From JBKECY01 sp047975025 (lineage in GTDB: Bacteria > Bacillota > Clostridia > Lachnospirales > Lachnospiraceae), in assembly GCA_047975025.1 (NCBI GenBank), contig JBKECY010000056.1, positions 1 to 26,234 of the forward strand: a DNA stretch of 26,234 nucleotides, written 5' to 3'. Each line of letters begins with the position of its first letter. Position 1 is the first letter of the stretch. Below, in pieces: positions 6,641 through 14,377 of this stretch. A program made the position numbers and the translations under genes. Below the pieces are notes generated by a model, which saw only the letters and a program-made list of their open reading frames with translations, was not told where the DNA came from and did no database searches.

Positions 6641-8500
6641 GTGTGCGGAATTGTTGGGTTTATTGACGGAATAAAGAACAAGCAGGAAACACTTAAGGAC
6701 ATGATGAATACAATCATTCACAGAGGTCCGGACAGTGAAGGGCTGTACTTTGATGAGGGGGCTGCGCTTGGTTTTCGCAGACTTAGTATCATAGATGTAT
6801 CAGCATCCGGAGATCAGCCGCTTTACAATGAAGACAGAAGTAAAGTGCTGGTATTTAATGGGGAAATCTTCAATTATAAAGAATTACGAAAAGAACTCTT
6901 GGAAGCAGGTCATATTTTTGAATCCAATACAGATTCAGAGACTCTCCTGCATGGGTATGAAGAATGGGGTGAGTCCCTTGTTGACAGGCTGCGTGGTATG
7001 TATGCGTTTGTCATCTGGGACAGCACTACTAAAAAGCTGTTTGGAGCAAGAGATATATTTGGCATCAAGCCGTTTTACTATGCACTTATGAATGGTTCTT
7101 TGATTTTTGCCTCGGAAATCAAGGCATTACTGGAACATCCGGGGTTTGTCAAAGAGTTTAATGAGGATGCCTTGGCGAAGTATCTGGCCTTTCAGTTTGT
7201 GCCGACCAATGAGACATTCTTCAAAGGTGTCTATTGCCTGCAGCCGGGCCATTATTTTACTTATGCCGATGGGACAATGCATATACAGCGCTTCTTCGAG
7301 CCTGATTTCAGGGGAGACAGTACGAAAAGTATAGAGGAAATGGCAGAACAGATTGAGCAGACAATGAAAGAGTCTGTTGAAAAGCATATGATCAGTGATG
7401 TGGAGGTGGCTTCCTACCTGTCAAGTGGTGTGGATTCCAGCTATATCACCTATTTAGCCAAAGTCGACAGAACCTTTACGGTAGGATTTGATGAGCAGAA
7501 ATACAGTGAGATTCAAGATGCGCGTCAGTTTGCCAAAAGTATTCATATGAAGAATGACAGCAAAGTCATCAAGCCGGAGGAATACTGGGAAAAACTTTCG
7601 GATATTCAGTATTATATGGATGAGCCTGTGGCCGATCCGGCGGCGATTGCCCTTTTCTTTCTTAGTGAAGAGGCGCGAAAGAAAGTCAAGGTGGTTCTCT
7701 CAGGTGAAGGTTCGGATGAACTCTTCGGCGGTTATAATATTTACTGTGAACCGCTTACCTGTACCGGGTATGAGAAGATAACGCTGCCCCTGCGCCGAGT
7801 TGTCGGTAAAGCGGCAGAATATCTGCTTCCCCGAAAGTTAAAGGGACGGGCATTCCTGATGCGCCGCGGACAAACTTTGGAGGAAAGATATATTGGCAAC
7901 AGCCATAACTTTACGGATCATGAGGTCAAGAAGCTGGTGGGAGCTAAGCCGTTCTGCGCTGCATTCACAGCGCCGCTGTATGAGCGTGTGAAAGGAAAAG
8001 ACAGCGTTTCTAAGATGCAGTACGTTGATCTGCATACATGGCTGGTTCATGATATCCTCATGAAGGCTGATAAATTAGGGATGGCCAACTCAATCGAAGT
8101 ACGTGTTCCTTTTCTGGATAAAGAAGTAATGAAACTGGCGGAGACGATTCCGCTGGAACATAAAGTGGCACCGCCTGTTACAAAGAAAGCTTTGCGGCTT
8201 GCGGCGGATAAAGTAATTCAAAGTAAGACGGCAGACAAGAAAAAACTGGGATTTCCGATTCCAATACGTGTATGGCTGCGTGAAGAAAAATATTATGCAA
8301 TTGTAAAAGAAAGATTTTCTTCACCAACGGCACAGAAGTATTTCAACCAAAAATATTTACACAGACTTTTGGAAGAACATAAGGAAGGTCGCTTTGATAA
8401 CAGCAGAAAAATCTGGCCGGTCTATATATTTCTGGTGTGGTACCAGAGGTTTTTTGAAGTGGAGAAGCCGGTACATCCGGCAATCTCAAATGTAAAGTAA
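6641..8500 (+). CDS. asnB: Asparagine synthase (glutamine-hydrolysing)
   Basis: This 619-residue cytoplasmic enzyme makes asparagine from aspartate, ATP and glutamine. The N-terminal class-II glutaminase domain needs Cys as residue 2. Starting at GTG 6641 gives M-C-G-I-V-G-F-I-D-G, and RHRGPDS-type (IIHRGPDSEG), FNGEIFNY and SNTDSETL motifs follow. The C-terminal synthetase domain has the PPi loop LSSGVDSSYI, where one usual Gly is Ser, then LSGEGSDELFGGY and VRVPFLD. AGAGGA lies about 8 bases before the GTG. An in-frame ATG at 6587 would bury the catalytic Cys and falls inside the -10 box. The gene stands alone between the efflux operon and rpsB, with its own promoter. AsnB-like enzymes can also amidate other substrates, but nothing nearby suggests this. 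Confidence 0.92.
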   Translation: MCGIVGFIDGIKNKQETLKDMMNTIIHRGPDSEGLYFDEGAALGFRRLSIIDVSASGDQPLYNEDRSKVLVFNGEIFNYKELRKELLEAGHIFESNTDSETLLHGYEEWGESLVDRLRGMYAFVIWDSTTKKLFGARDIFGIKPFYYALMNGSLIFASEIKALLEHPGFVKEFNEDALAKYLAFQFVPTNETFFKGVYCLQPGHYFTYADGTMHIQRFFEPDFRGDSTKSIEEMAEQIEQTMKESVEKHMISDVEVASYLSSGVDSSYITYLAKVDRTFTVGFDEQKYSEIQDARQFAKSIHMKNDSKVIKPEEYWEKLSDIQYYMDEPVADPAAIALFFLSEEARKKVKVVLSGEGSDELFGGYNIYCEPLTCTGYEKITLPLRRVVGKAAEYLLPRKLKGRAFLMRRGQTLEERYIGNSHNFTDHEVKKLVGAKPFCAAFTAPLYERVKGKDSVSKMQYVDLHTWLVHDILMKADKLGMANSIEVRVPFLDKEVMKLAETIPLEHKVAPPVTKKALRLAADKVIQSKTADKKKLGFPIPIRVWLREEKYYAIVKERFSSPTAQKYFNQKYLHRLLEEHKEGRFDNSRKIWPVYIFLVWYQRFFEVEKPVHPAISNVK

Positions 8501-8507
8501 GTTTTAG

Positions 8508-8536
8508 TTGCTATATAGCATAAGCTATGCTATAAT
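8508..8536 (+). promoter_or_regulatory. rpsB promoter with a 9-base dyad in its spacer
   Basis: TTGCTA (8508-8513) and a perfect TATAAT (8531-8536) are separated by 17 bases. The spacer and the -10 overlap a perfect inverted repeat, TATAGCATA-agc-TATGCTATA (8514-8534). The dyad could be an operator or chance in AT-rich DNA; it lacks a following T-run, so it is not an obvious terminator for asnB. Confidence 0.7.
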
Positions 8537-8542
8537 TTGAGG

Positions 8543-8662
8543 GTCGCAAAAAAATAAGCACGTACTGGAATTTCCAGAGGATGGTGCCCCGGCAGTCTGT
8601 TGACACAGGGGTTCTTGTGGAGCGGTTCAGTATGGAAGCAAAACCAAAAGGAGAATCAAAAC
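8543..8662 (+). promoter_or_regulatory. Structured 5' leader of rpsB, possible ribosomal-protein autoregulatory RNA
   Basis: About 120 bases separate the predicted transcription start from the rpsB ATG. They include CTGGA-att-TCCAG (8565-8577) and a longer fold in which CCC (near 8588-8590) and GGG (8609-8611) enclose CTGT-tgac-ACAG (8597-8608). The leader contains no complete gene. Autoregulatory leaders are known for S2 operons in other bacteria; I cannot match this one to a named RNA family. Confidence 0.35.
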
Positions 8663-9439
8663 ATGGGCGTTATTTCAATGAAACAACTTTTAGAAGCAGG
8701 TGTTCATTTCGGACATCAGACAAGAAGATGGAACCCTAAAATGGCTCGTTACATCTACACAGAGAGAAACGGCATCTACATTATCGATCTGCAGCAGTCT
8801 GTCGGAATGGTTGACGATGCATACCGGGCAGTTGCTGATGTTGCAGCGCAGGGTGGGACAATCTTATTCGTAGGAACCAAGAAACAGGCGCAGGATGCAA
8901 TCAAAGCAGAAGCACAGCGTTGTGGAATGTTCTATGTAAACGAAAGATGGTTAGGCGGAATGCTGACGAACTTCAAGACAATTCGCAGCAGAGTAAAACG
9001 TTTGAAAGAAATCGAAGAAATGGAAGCAAATGGTACGTTCGATGTTCTGCCTAAAAAAGAAGTTATTGAACTTAAAAAAGAATGGGCGAAACTTGATAAG
9101 AACCTGGGCGGAATCAAAGATATGAACCGCGTGCCGGATGCCATCTTTATTGTAGACCCTAAAAAAGAAAGAATCTGTGTACAGGAAGCACATACACTGA
9201 AAATTCCGCTGATCGGAATCTGTGATACAAACTGTGATCCTGAAGAACTGGATTATGTAATTCCAGGTAATGACGATGCAATTCGTGCTGTCAAACTGAT
9301 TGTTTCTGCTATGGCTGACGCTGTCATCGAAGCAAAGCAGGGTGAAGCAGCAGAAGAATTAGCAGAGGAAATTCTGGCTGAGGATATTGCACAGGCAGAG
9401 GTGTCATATGAGCGTGAAACTATAAAATTGGAGGAATAA
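8663..9439 (+). CDS. rpsB: 30S ribosomal protein S2
   Basis: This 258-residue protein of the small ribosomal subunit starts MGVISMKQLLEAGVHFGHQ and has the conserved TRRWNPKM, FVGTKKQAQ, NERWLGGMLTNFKTI and PLIGICDTNCDP segments. The last 35 or so residues form an acidic Glu/Ala-rich tail. The ATG at 8663 is preceded by AAAGGAG; an upstream in-frame start at 8600 would add 21 residues not seen in S2. tsf starts three bases after its stop, the standard bacterial rpsB-tsf pair. It is transcribed from the promoter at 8508-8536 with a structured leader. Confidence 0.97.
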   Translation: MGVISMKQLLEAGVHFGHQTRRWNPKMARYIYTERNGIYIIDLQQSVGMVDDAYRAVADVAAQGGTILFVGTKKQAQDAIKAEAQRCGMFYVNERWLGGMLTNFKTIRSRVKRLKEIEEMEANGTFDVLPKKEVIELKKEWAKLDKNLGGIKDMNRVPDAIFIVDPKKERICVQEAHTLKIPLIGICDTNCDPEELDYVIPGNDDAIRAVKLIVSAMADAVIEAKQGEAAEELAEEILAEDIAQAEVSYERETIKLEE

Positions 9440-9441
9440 AT

Positions 9442-10374
9442 ATGGCTGTTACAGCATCAATGGTAAAAGAATTAAGAGAAATCACCGGCGCAGGAATGAT
9501 GGATTGCAAGAAAGCACTGACAGAAACTGACGGAAATCAAGAGGCTGCAATCGAGTATCTGCGTGAAAACGGTCTGGCAAAGGCTGTAAAAAAAGCAGGT
9601 AGAATTGCAGCAGAAGGTATCTGCAAGACGCTTGTACAGGACGGTGGTAAAAAAGCTGTGGTAGTAGAAGTAAATGCAGAGACAGATTTTGTTGCTAAGA
9701 ATGAAACATTCCAGTCATTTGTTGCACAGGTAGCGGAGCAGGCCATCGAAACTTCAGCCGCTTCTACTGAGGAATTTCTGGCAGAGACTTGGAAATTCGA
9801 AGCTGGAAAGACAGTACAGGAAGAACTTGCTTCTCAGATTTCAGTAATTGGTGAGAACATGAACATCCGTAGATTCCAGAAGCTGACACAGGAAAATGGT
9901 TTTATTGCTTCCTATATTCATATGGGCGGCAAGATCGCTGTATTAGTTAGTGTTGAAACAGATGTTGTAAATGAGAACATCGAGGAAATGGGCAAGAATC
10001 TTGCAATGCAGATTGCAGCGATTAAACCTCTTTATACAAGCAGAGATGAAGTCGATCCTGAATACATTGCACGTGAGACAGAGACATTGACCGCACAGGC
10101 CAAAAATGAGAAACCGGATGCAAATGATAAAATTATCAGCGGTATGGTAGCCGGACGTGTTAATAAAGAACTTAAAGAAATCTGCCTGTTGGATCAAGTA
10201 TATGTTAAAGCAGAAGACGGAAAGCAGACAGTTGATAAATATGTACAGGAAGTAGCAAAAGCAAATGATGCTAAAGTAAAAATTGCTACCTTCGTACGTT
10301 TTGAAACCGGCGAAGGCATTGAGAAGAAAGAAGAAGACTTTGCGGCTGAAGTGGCAGCACAGCTTGGTCAGTAA
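9442..10374 (+). CDS. tsf: Elongation factor Ts
   Basis: This 310-residue protein is the guanine nucleotide exchange factor that recycles EF-Tu. The N-terminal UBA-like domain has LREITGAGMMDCKKAL and NQEAAIEYLRE.GLAKA, followed by the core signature NAETDFVAKNE (about residues 77-87). The C-terminal dimerisation region includes PLYTSRDEVDPE and the end FVRFETGEGIEKKEEDFAAEV. GGAGG precedes the ATG. It shares a transcript with rpsB and is closed off by two terminators in tandem, which is notable because pyrH otherwise often follows directly. Confidence 0.97.
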   Translation: MAVTASMVKELREITGAGMMDCKKALTETDGNQEAAIEYLRENGLAKAVKKAGRIAAEGICKTLVQDGGKKAVVVEVNAETDFVAKNETFQSFVAQVAEQAIETSAASTEEFLAETWKFEAGKTVQEELASQISVIGENMNIRRFQKLTQENGFIASYIHMGGKIAVLVSVETDVVNENIEEMGKNLAMQIAAIKPLYTSRDEVDPEYIARETETLTAQAKNEKPDANDKIISGMVAGRVNKELKEICLLDQVYVKAEDGKQTVDKYVQEVAKANDAKVKIATFVRFETGEGIEKKEEDFAAEVAAQLGQ

Positions 10375-10402
10375 CTTCTTACTGTTAGGCGTATAAAGAA
10401 GA

Positions 10403-10438
10403 GGGTGTACTTTTACTGATAGAGTATACCCTTTTGTT
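10403..10438 (+). terminator. First terminator after tsf
   Basis: GGGTGTACT (10403-10411) pairs with AGTATACCC (10423-10431), one G-T pair included, around an 11-base loop and is followed by TTTTGTT. Confidence 0.8.
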
Positions 10439-10451
10439 ATAGTAAATACAG

Positions 10452-10494
10452 ACGGGGGAAAACTCACACAAGGAGTTTTTTCCCGTTATTTTGT
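10452..10494 (+). terminator. Second terminator after tsf
   Basis: A 14-base stem runs from 10452-10465 to 10473-10486 with two G-T pairs, a 7-base loop and a TATTTTGT tail. Together with the hairpin just before, it should fully separate rpsB-tsf from the next gene. Confidence 0.8.
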
Positions 10495-10502
10495 CTATGA
10501 GG

Positions 10503-10530
10503 TTGACAACGGATTTTTTGCCTTTATAAT
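10503..10530 (+). promoter_or_regulatory. Consensus promoter of the lipoprotein gene
   Basis: A perfect TTGACA (10503-10508) and a perfect TATAAT (10525-10530) are separated by 16 bases, 38 bases before the start codon. Both hexamers match the consensus fully, so strong constitutive expression is likely. This promoter may also feed pyrH-frr. Confidence 0.85.
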
Positions 10531-10568
10531 TAGAGGTGGATATATAGATAAGAAATAAGTGAGGTACT

Positions 10569-11450
10569 ATGAAAAGAATAAAATATGCGTTTATCATAGG
10601 GGTGCTTGCCGTATCAGTGGTTGGATGCAGCAAGAATAATGATAACGTTACAATAAAAGAAGGTAAGAAAATCGTAACAGATACTTCGGATAATGAAAGT
10701 GTTGTATCTTCTACAATTCAGGATAACAGAAGCGGAATTACTAAGATACTGGGTACAAAATCCACTACCAGCAAGAATGTTGTTGTGGTAAACAATACGG
10801 GCCGAACCATACGGGAGTTTTATGCCAGAATTGCCAATGCAGATGCGTGGGGGACGAATCTGCTGGCAACGGGAGAAACTCTGGCCGATCAGGAAAAAGC
10901 GATTTTTTATTATGAACCGGGTGATGCAGATCTGAAAGATCGCTTTGCAGTCCTGTATGATTTCCGTGCAGAATGCACGGAAAGTGACAGCTCAACGTCA
11001 CGCTTCTTATTTAGTGCTGTGCCGGTATTAGATATCGATGAGGTGACATTTAATATCGAAGGAACTGTGCCGTATGTATCTTATATCAGTCTTTTTTCGA
11101 AGACAGAGGCGTCCACGCTGGAGGCAGAGACGGCGAGAACAGGTAATTCATTCTTCTTCCCGATTCCTACGGAAGCGCCTGCCACTGCAACACCAACCAG
11201 AGCGACACAGAATACAAATCGCACCACAACAAATAATGTGACAGCTACACCAACACAGACACCGGATACACCAACGCCGGAACCAGTGACACCAACGCCG
11301 GAGCCGGTGACACCAACGCCGGAACCGGTGACACCAACGCCGGAGCCTGAGACACCGACACCGGAGCCCGAGACACCAACTCCGGAACCGGACACGCCAA
11401 CCCCGGAACCGACAGATGCAGGGGTAGATGAAGTGGCGGATAATGGGTGA
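10569..11450 (+). CDS. Lipoprotein of unknown function with a Thr-Pro-Glu repeat tail
   Basis: This 293-residue protein has a lipobox ending VSVVGC at Cys20, so it should be lipid-anchored on the outer face of the membrane. A polar stretch follows, then a compact domain (about 70-175) starting VVVVNNTGRTIREFYARIANADAWGTN and ending with a TVPYVSYIS beta strand. This NNTG...W.tN.L pattern recurs in lipoproteins of related bacteria without known role. Residues 195-292 form a Thr/Pro-rich tail with seven copies of TPTPEPx, ending in acidic residues, which probably spans the wall. GTGAGG lies before the ATG. It sits between tsf and pyrH with its own promoter and no terminator before pyrH. I do not know its function. 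Confidence 0.8.
   Translation: MKRIKYAFIIGVLAVSVVGCSKNNDNVTIKEGKKIVTDTSDNESVVSSTIQDNRSGITKILGTKSTTSKNVVVVNNTGRTIREFYARIANADAWGTNLLATGETLADQEKAIFYYEPGDADLKDRFAVLYDFRAECTESDSSTSRFLFSAVPVLDIDEVTFNIEGTVPYVSYISLFSKTEASTLEAETARTGNSFFFPIPTEAPATATPTRATQNTNRTTTNNVTATPTQTPDTPTPEPVTPTPEPVTPTPEPVTPTPEPETPTPEPETPTPEPDTPTPEPTDAGVDEVADNG
11268..11414 (+). repeat. Seven tandem 21-base repeats encoding TPTPEPx
   Basis: The unit acaccaacgccggaaccggtg, with small changes, is repeated seven times without spacers; the seventh residue of each unit is V, V, V, E, E, D, T. In-frame tandem repeats of this sort can expand or contract, changing the length of the lipoprotein stalk. Confidence 0.9.
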
Positions 11451-11499
11451 AGTGCGTAGAGATATGTAAAATAAAAAATAGTAAAGGTTGAGTGAACAA

Positions 11500-12195
11500 A
11501 TGAAACGAGTACTTTTAAAACTAAGCGGAGAAGCACTTGCAGCAGAGCAAAAAAAGGGATTCGACGAAGACACTGTATTAGGTGTGGCCAGACAGATTAG
11601 TGAGGTTTGCAAGGCCGGCACACAGGTAGGTGTGGTCATTGGCGGCGGGAATTTCTGGAGGGGACGTACCAGCGAAACGATTGAACGTTCTAAGGCGGAT
11701 CAGATTGGAATGCTGGCTACACTTATGAATGCGGTATATGTTTCTGAAATGTGCAGACACGTGGGACTAAAGACCAGAATATTTACTCCTTTTTCCTGTG
11801 GCTCGTTTGCCGAATTATTTTCTCTGGATCAGGTGAACCAGGCGTTTGAAGACGGACAGGTATGCTTTTTCGCAGGGGGTACCGGCCACCCATATTTTTC
11901 AACTGATACAGCAACTGTGTTGCGTGCGGTGGAAATCCAGGCAGATATTATTCTTCTGGCAAAATCAATTGATGGTGTGTATGACAGTGACCCGGCACTT
12001 AACCCAGATGCAGTGAAGTTCGATGAAATATCAATTGAGGAAGTAGTGGCCAGAAAGTTGGGCGTTGTGGATCTGACAGCTTCTATTCTATGCATGGAGA
12101 ACAAGATGCCAATGCAGGTTTTTGCTTTGCAGGAAGAGGGCAGCATTATCAGTACCGTTCTGGGCAAGAATAAAGGGACAATTGTCACAGTATAA
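11500..12195 (+). CDS. pyrH: Uridylate kinase (UMP kinase)
   Basis: This 231-residue hexameric kinase phosphorylates UMP to UDP for pyrimidine nucleotide synthesis. It belongs to the amino-acid kinase fold: KRVLLKLSGEAL at the start, VVIGGGNFWRG, the DQIGMLATLMNAV helix, FFAGGTGHPYFSTDTA, and DGVYDSDP near the acceptor site. The ATG at 11500 fits the usual family start; an in-frame TTG at 11488 would add four residues and touches the only AAAGG, so the exact start is slightly uncertain and the ribosome binding site is weak. frr follows 22 bases later, the common pyrH-frr pair. It is likely co-transcribed from the lipoprotein promoter. Confidence 0.95.
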   Translation: MKRVLLKLSGEALAAEQKKGFDEDTVLGVARQISEVCKAGTQVGVVIGGGNFWRGRTSETIERSKADQIGMLATLMNAVYVSEMCRHVGLKTRIFTPFSCGSFAELFSLDQVNQAFEDGQVCFFAGGTGHPYFSTDTATVLRAVEIQADIILLAKSIDGVYDSDPALNPDAVKFDEISIEEVVARKLGVVDLTASILCMENKMPMQVFALQEEGSIISTVLGKNKGTIVTV

Positions 12196-12217
12196 CAATA
12201 AGGTTAGGAGAAAACTA

Positions 12218-12769
12218 ATGGACGAAAGAATTGAGAAATTTGAAGAAAAAATGAATAAGAGCTTAAACAATCTGGAATCTGACTTGGCTACTATCCGTGC
12301 AGGACGCGCGAACCCGAGAATCCTTGACAAAATTATGATTGACTACTATGGTACACCTACACCATTGCAGCAGCTTGCCAATATAAATGTACCGGAGGCT
12401 CGCATGATTCAGATTCAGCCATGGGAGGCATCCCTTGTAAAAGAAATTGAAAAGGCGATTCTGACCTCGGATCTGGGAATTAACCCTACAAATGATGGAA
12501 AGGTGATTCGTCTTGTATTTCCGGAACTTACAGAAGACCGTAGAAAAGAACTGGTAAAGGATATTAAAAAGCGTGGAGAAGAAACCAAAGTTGCTGTTCG
12601 AAACATCCGCAGGGAGGCGAATGATTCTCTGAAAAAGCTTGCTAAAACAGAAGTTTCGGAAGATGAAATCAAGGATTTGGAAGATGTGGTGCAGAAGAAC
12701 ACAGATAAGTACATCAAGGAAATTGATAAGGTGACTGAGGCAAAATCCAAAGAAATCATGACCGTATAA
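12218..12769 (+). CDS. frr: Ribosome recycling factor
   Basis: This 183-residue protein splits post-termination ribosomes together with EF-G. The start MDERIEKFEEKMNKSLNNL, the motif LATIRAGRANP, and later YYGTPTPLQQLANI and INPTNDGKVIRL are diagnostic of the family, and the length is normal. The ATG at 12218 has AGGAG 7 bases upstream; a longer in-frame opening at 12122 lies inside pyrH and is not the start. It follows pyrH in the same transcript and is followed by a hairpin before uppS. Confidence 0.97.
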   Translation: MDERIEKFEEKMNKSLNNLESDLATIRAGRANPRILDKIMIDYYGTPTPLQQLANINVPEARMIQIQPWEASLVKEIEKAILTSDLGINPTNDGKVIRLVFPELTEDRRKELVKDIKKRGEETKVAVRNIRREANDSLKKLAKTEVSEDEIKDLEDVVQKNTDKYIKEIDKVTEAKSKEIMTV

Positions 12770-12781
12770 CGAAATCAGGAG

Positions 12782-12808
12782 GGGGCTCAAAGTATCGAGT
12801 CCCTTTTT
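12782..12808 (+). terminator. Hairpin terminator between frr and uppS
   Basis: GGGGCTC (12782-12788) pairs with GAGTCCC (12797-12803), one G-T pair included, around an 8-base loop and is followed by five T. No clear promoter is visible before uppS, so it may attenuate rather than fully stop transcription. Confidence 0.6.
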
Positions 12809-12849
12809 ATATGGGGTACAGAAATGGATTCCCAATATAGGAGGAAAGT

Positions 12850-13575
12850 ATGAATATACCGAATCATGTGGCGATTATCCTGGATGGTAATGGCAGATGG
12901 GCACAAAGCAAAGGGAAACCCAGAAGTTTCGGACACAAAAAGGGCTGTGAAAACCTCGAGGTGGTCTGTGACAATGCAAAAGAAATCGGCATTAAATACC
13001 TGACGGTATATGCTTTTTCTACCGAGAACTGGAAACGCTCAAAAGATGAGATTGATACACTGATGATGTTGTTTCGCAACTATCTTAAGAAGTGTATCAA
13101 GATATCCAGAAAGAATAAAATGCGTGTGCGTGTGATTGGAGATATTACCGCATTTGATCAGGGAATTCAGGATCGGATTCGTGAACTTGAAGAGTTTTCA
13201 AAAGATTATGATGAACTGCATTTTCAATTGGCTTTGAATTATGGGAGTCGTGACGAAATCACAAGAGGGGTCCGCCGCATAGCGTCTGCCTGCATGGCGG
13301 GGGAATTAAAGGTGGATGAGATTACAGAGGATTGCATTTCTGATGCGCTTGATACAGGCGGTCTGCCGGCACCGGATTTGATGATTCGTACAAGTGGAGA
13401 GCAGAGATTGTCAAATTTCCTTTTGTGGCAATTAGCATATTCAGAGTTTTACTTTACCGATCTGGCCTGGCCTGACTTTGACAAGACTGCTTTACTGCAG
13501 GCGATTGAGGAATATAATCACAGAGAGCGCAGATTTGGCGATGCAAAGGAGATGGAATGTTCAAAACTAGGCTGA
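12850..13575 (+). CDS. uppS: Isoprenyl transferase (undecaprenyl diphosphate synthase)
   Basis: This 241-residue cis-prenyltransferase builds the C55 lipid carrier for peptidoglycan and other wall polymers. The catalytic Asp12 lies in IILDGNGRWA, followed by GHKKGCENL, TVYAFSTENWKR, LNYGSRDEI and DLMIRTSGEQRLSNFLLWQLAYSE motifs. AGGAGG lies 5 bases before the ATG. Its 3' end overlaps cdsA by 19 bases, so the envelope-lipid genes from here to rseP form one operon. Confidence 0.96.
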   Translation: MNIPNHVAIILDGNGRWAQSKGKPRSFGHKKGCENLEVVCDNAKEIGIKYLTVYAFSTENWKRSKDEIDTLMMLFRNYLKKCIKISRKNKMRVRVIGDITAFDQGIQDRIRELEEFSKDYDELHFQLALNYGSRDEITRGVRRIASACMAGELKVDEITEDCISDALDTGGLPAPDLMIRTSGEQRLSNFLLWQLAYSEFYFTDLAWPDFDKTALLQAIEEYNHRERRFGDAKEMECSKLG

Positions 13576-14366
13576 TTAGTGGTATTGTATTAATTGTGCT
13601 GGCTTTACTGACCATTATTAGTGGCGGTACGATTTTATGGATTACCTTGCTCGCATTGTCGATTATTGGTATGCAGGAATTTTACGCGGCAGTGAAAGTA
13701 AGAGATGGGCAGTTCAATCTGCTGGAGTTGGCCGGTTATTTCTGCGCGATTTTCTATTATGTATCCCTGTATGTATTTCAGGTAACCAGTCTGTGGGTGA
13801 CATGTGCAGTGCCCCTGCTGGTGTTGTTCGCAGTTTACGTGTTTTCGTATCCCAAATACTCGATTTCGCAGGTTGCCATGAGCTATTTTGGCTTTGTCTA
13901 TGTGGCAATCATGATGTCGTTTATATTTGCACTGCGCACACATGGCGGCGGTGTTTTCCTGGTATGGCTGATTTTTATCAGTGCGTGGGGCTGTGATACA
14001 CTTGCCTATTGTACCGGAACACTTTTCGGCAAACATAAGATGTCGCCGGTGTTAAGTCCGAAGAAGTCCATTGAGGGTGCCATCGGAGGAGTTTTGGGGG
14101 CTGCAGCACTTGGTGCTGCCTATGCGGTGATTCTAAATGCCAATCACCTGATGCGGATTGAGAAACCTTGGCTGTATGCGCTGATTTGCGGAATTGGAGC
14201 GTTGGTTTCAATGGTGGGAGATTTGTCTGCATCAGCAATTAAAAGACAGAGTGGTATCAAGGATTTTGGGAATCTGATTCCCGGCCATGGGGGAATTCTT
14301 GATCGGTTCGATAGTGTGATTTTTGTTGCACCTATCCTTTACTTTTTAGCTACGGGCATGTTTTAG
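13557..14366 (+). CDS. cdsA: Phosphatidate cytidylyltransferase (CDP-diacylglycerol synthase)
   Basis: This 269-residue integral membrane enzyme makes CDP-diacylglycerol from phosphatidic acid and CTP, the branch point of phospholipid synthesis. It has about seven to eight hydrophobic segments. The C-terminal family signature is clear: S-A-S-A-I-K-R, then KDFGNLIPGHGGILDRFDS at about 236-254. AAGGAG precedes the ATG, and the start lies within the last codons of uppS, suggesting translational coupling. dxr begins 12 bases after the stop. Confidence 0.96.
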   Translation: MFKTRLISGIVLIVLALLTIISGGTILWITLLALSIIGMQEFYAAVKVRDGQFNLLELAGYFCAIFYYVSLYVFQVTSLWVTCAVPLLVLFAVYVFSYPKYSISQVAMSYFGFVYVAIMMSFIFALRTHGGGVFLVWLIFISAWGCDTLAYCTGTLFGKHKMSPVLSPKKSIEGAIGGVLGAAALGAAYAVILNANHLMRIEKPWLYALICGIGALVSMVGDLSASAIKRQSGIKDFGNLIPGHGGILDRFDSVIFVAPILYFLATGMF

Positions 14367-14377
14367 AAAGGATATAT

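Noticed and set aside
9943..10467. 174-codon minus-strand open frame opposite tsf
   Set aside because: Antisense to tsf and running through its terminators; no start signals.
11268..11414. Regular repeats that might suggest a CRISPR array
   Set aside because: Units are contiguous, in frame and without spacers; they encode a Thr/Pro/Glu stalk.
11081..11639. Long minus-strand open frames of 151 and 163 codons across the lipoprotein tail and pyrH start
   Set aside because: They are antisense to the TPTPEP repeat, which leaves stop-free frames by composition; no ribosome binding site and low-complexity products.
12263..12835. 190-codon minus-strand open frame opposite frr
   Set aside because: Antisense shadow of a certain housekeeping gene; its product resembles no known protein.
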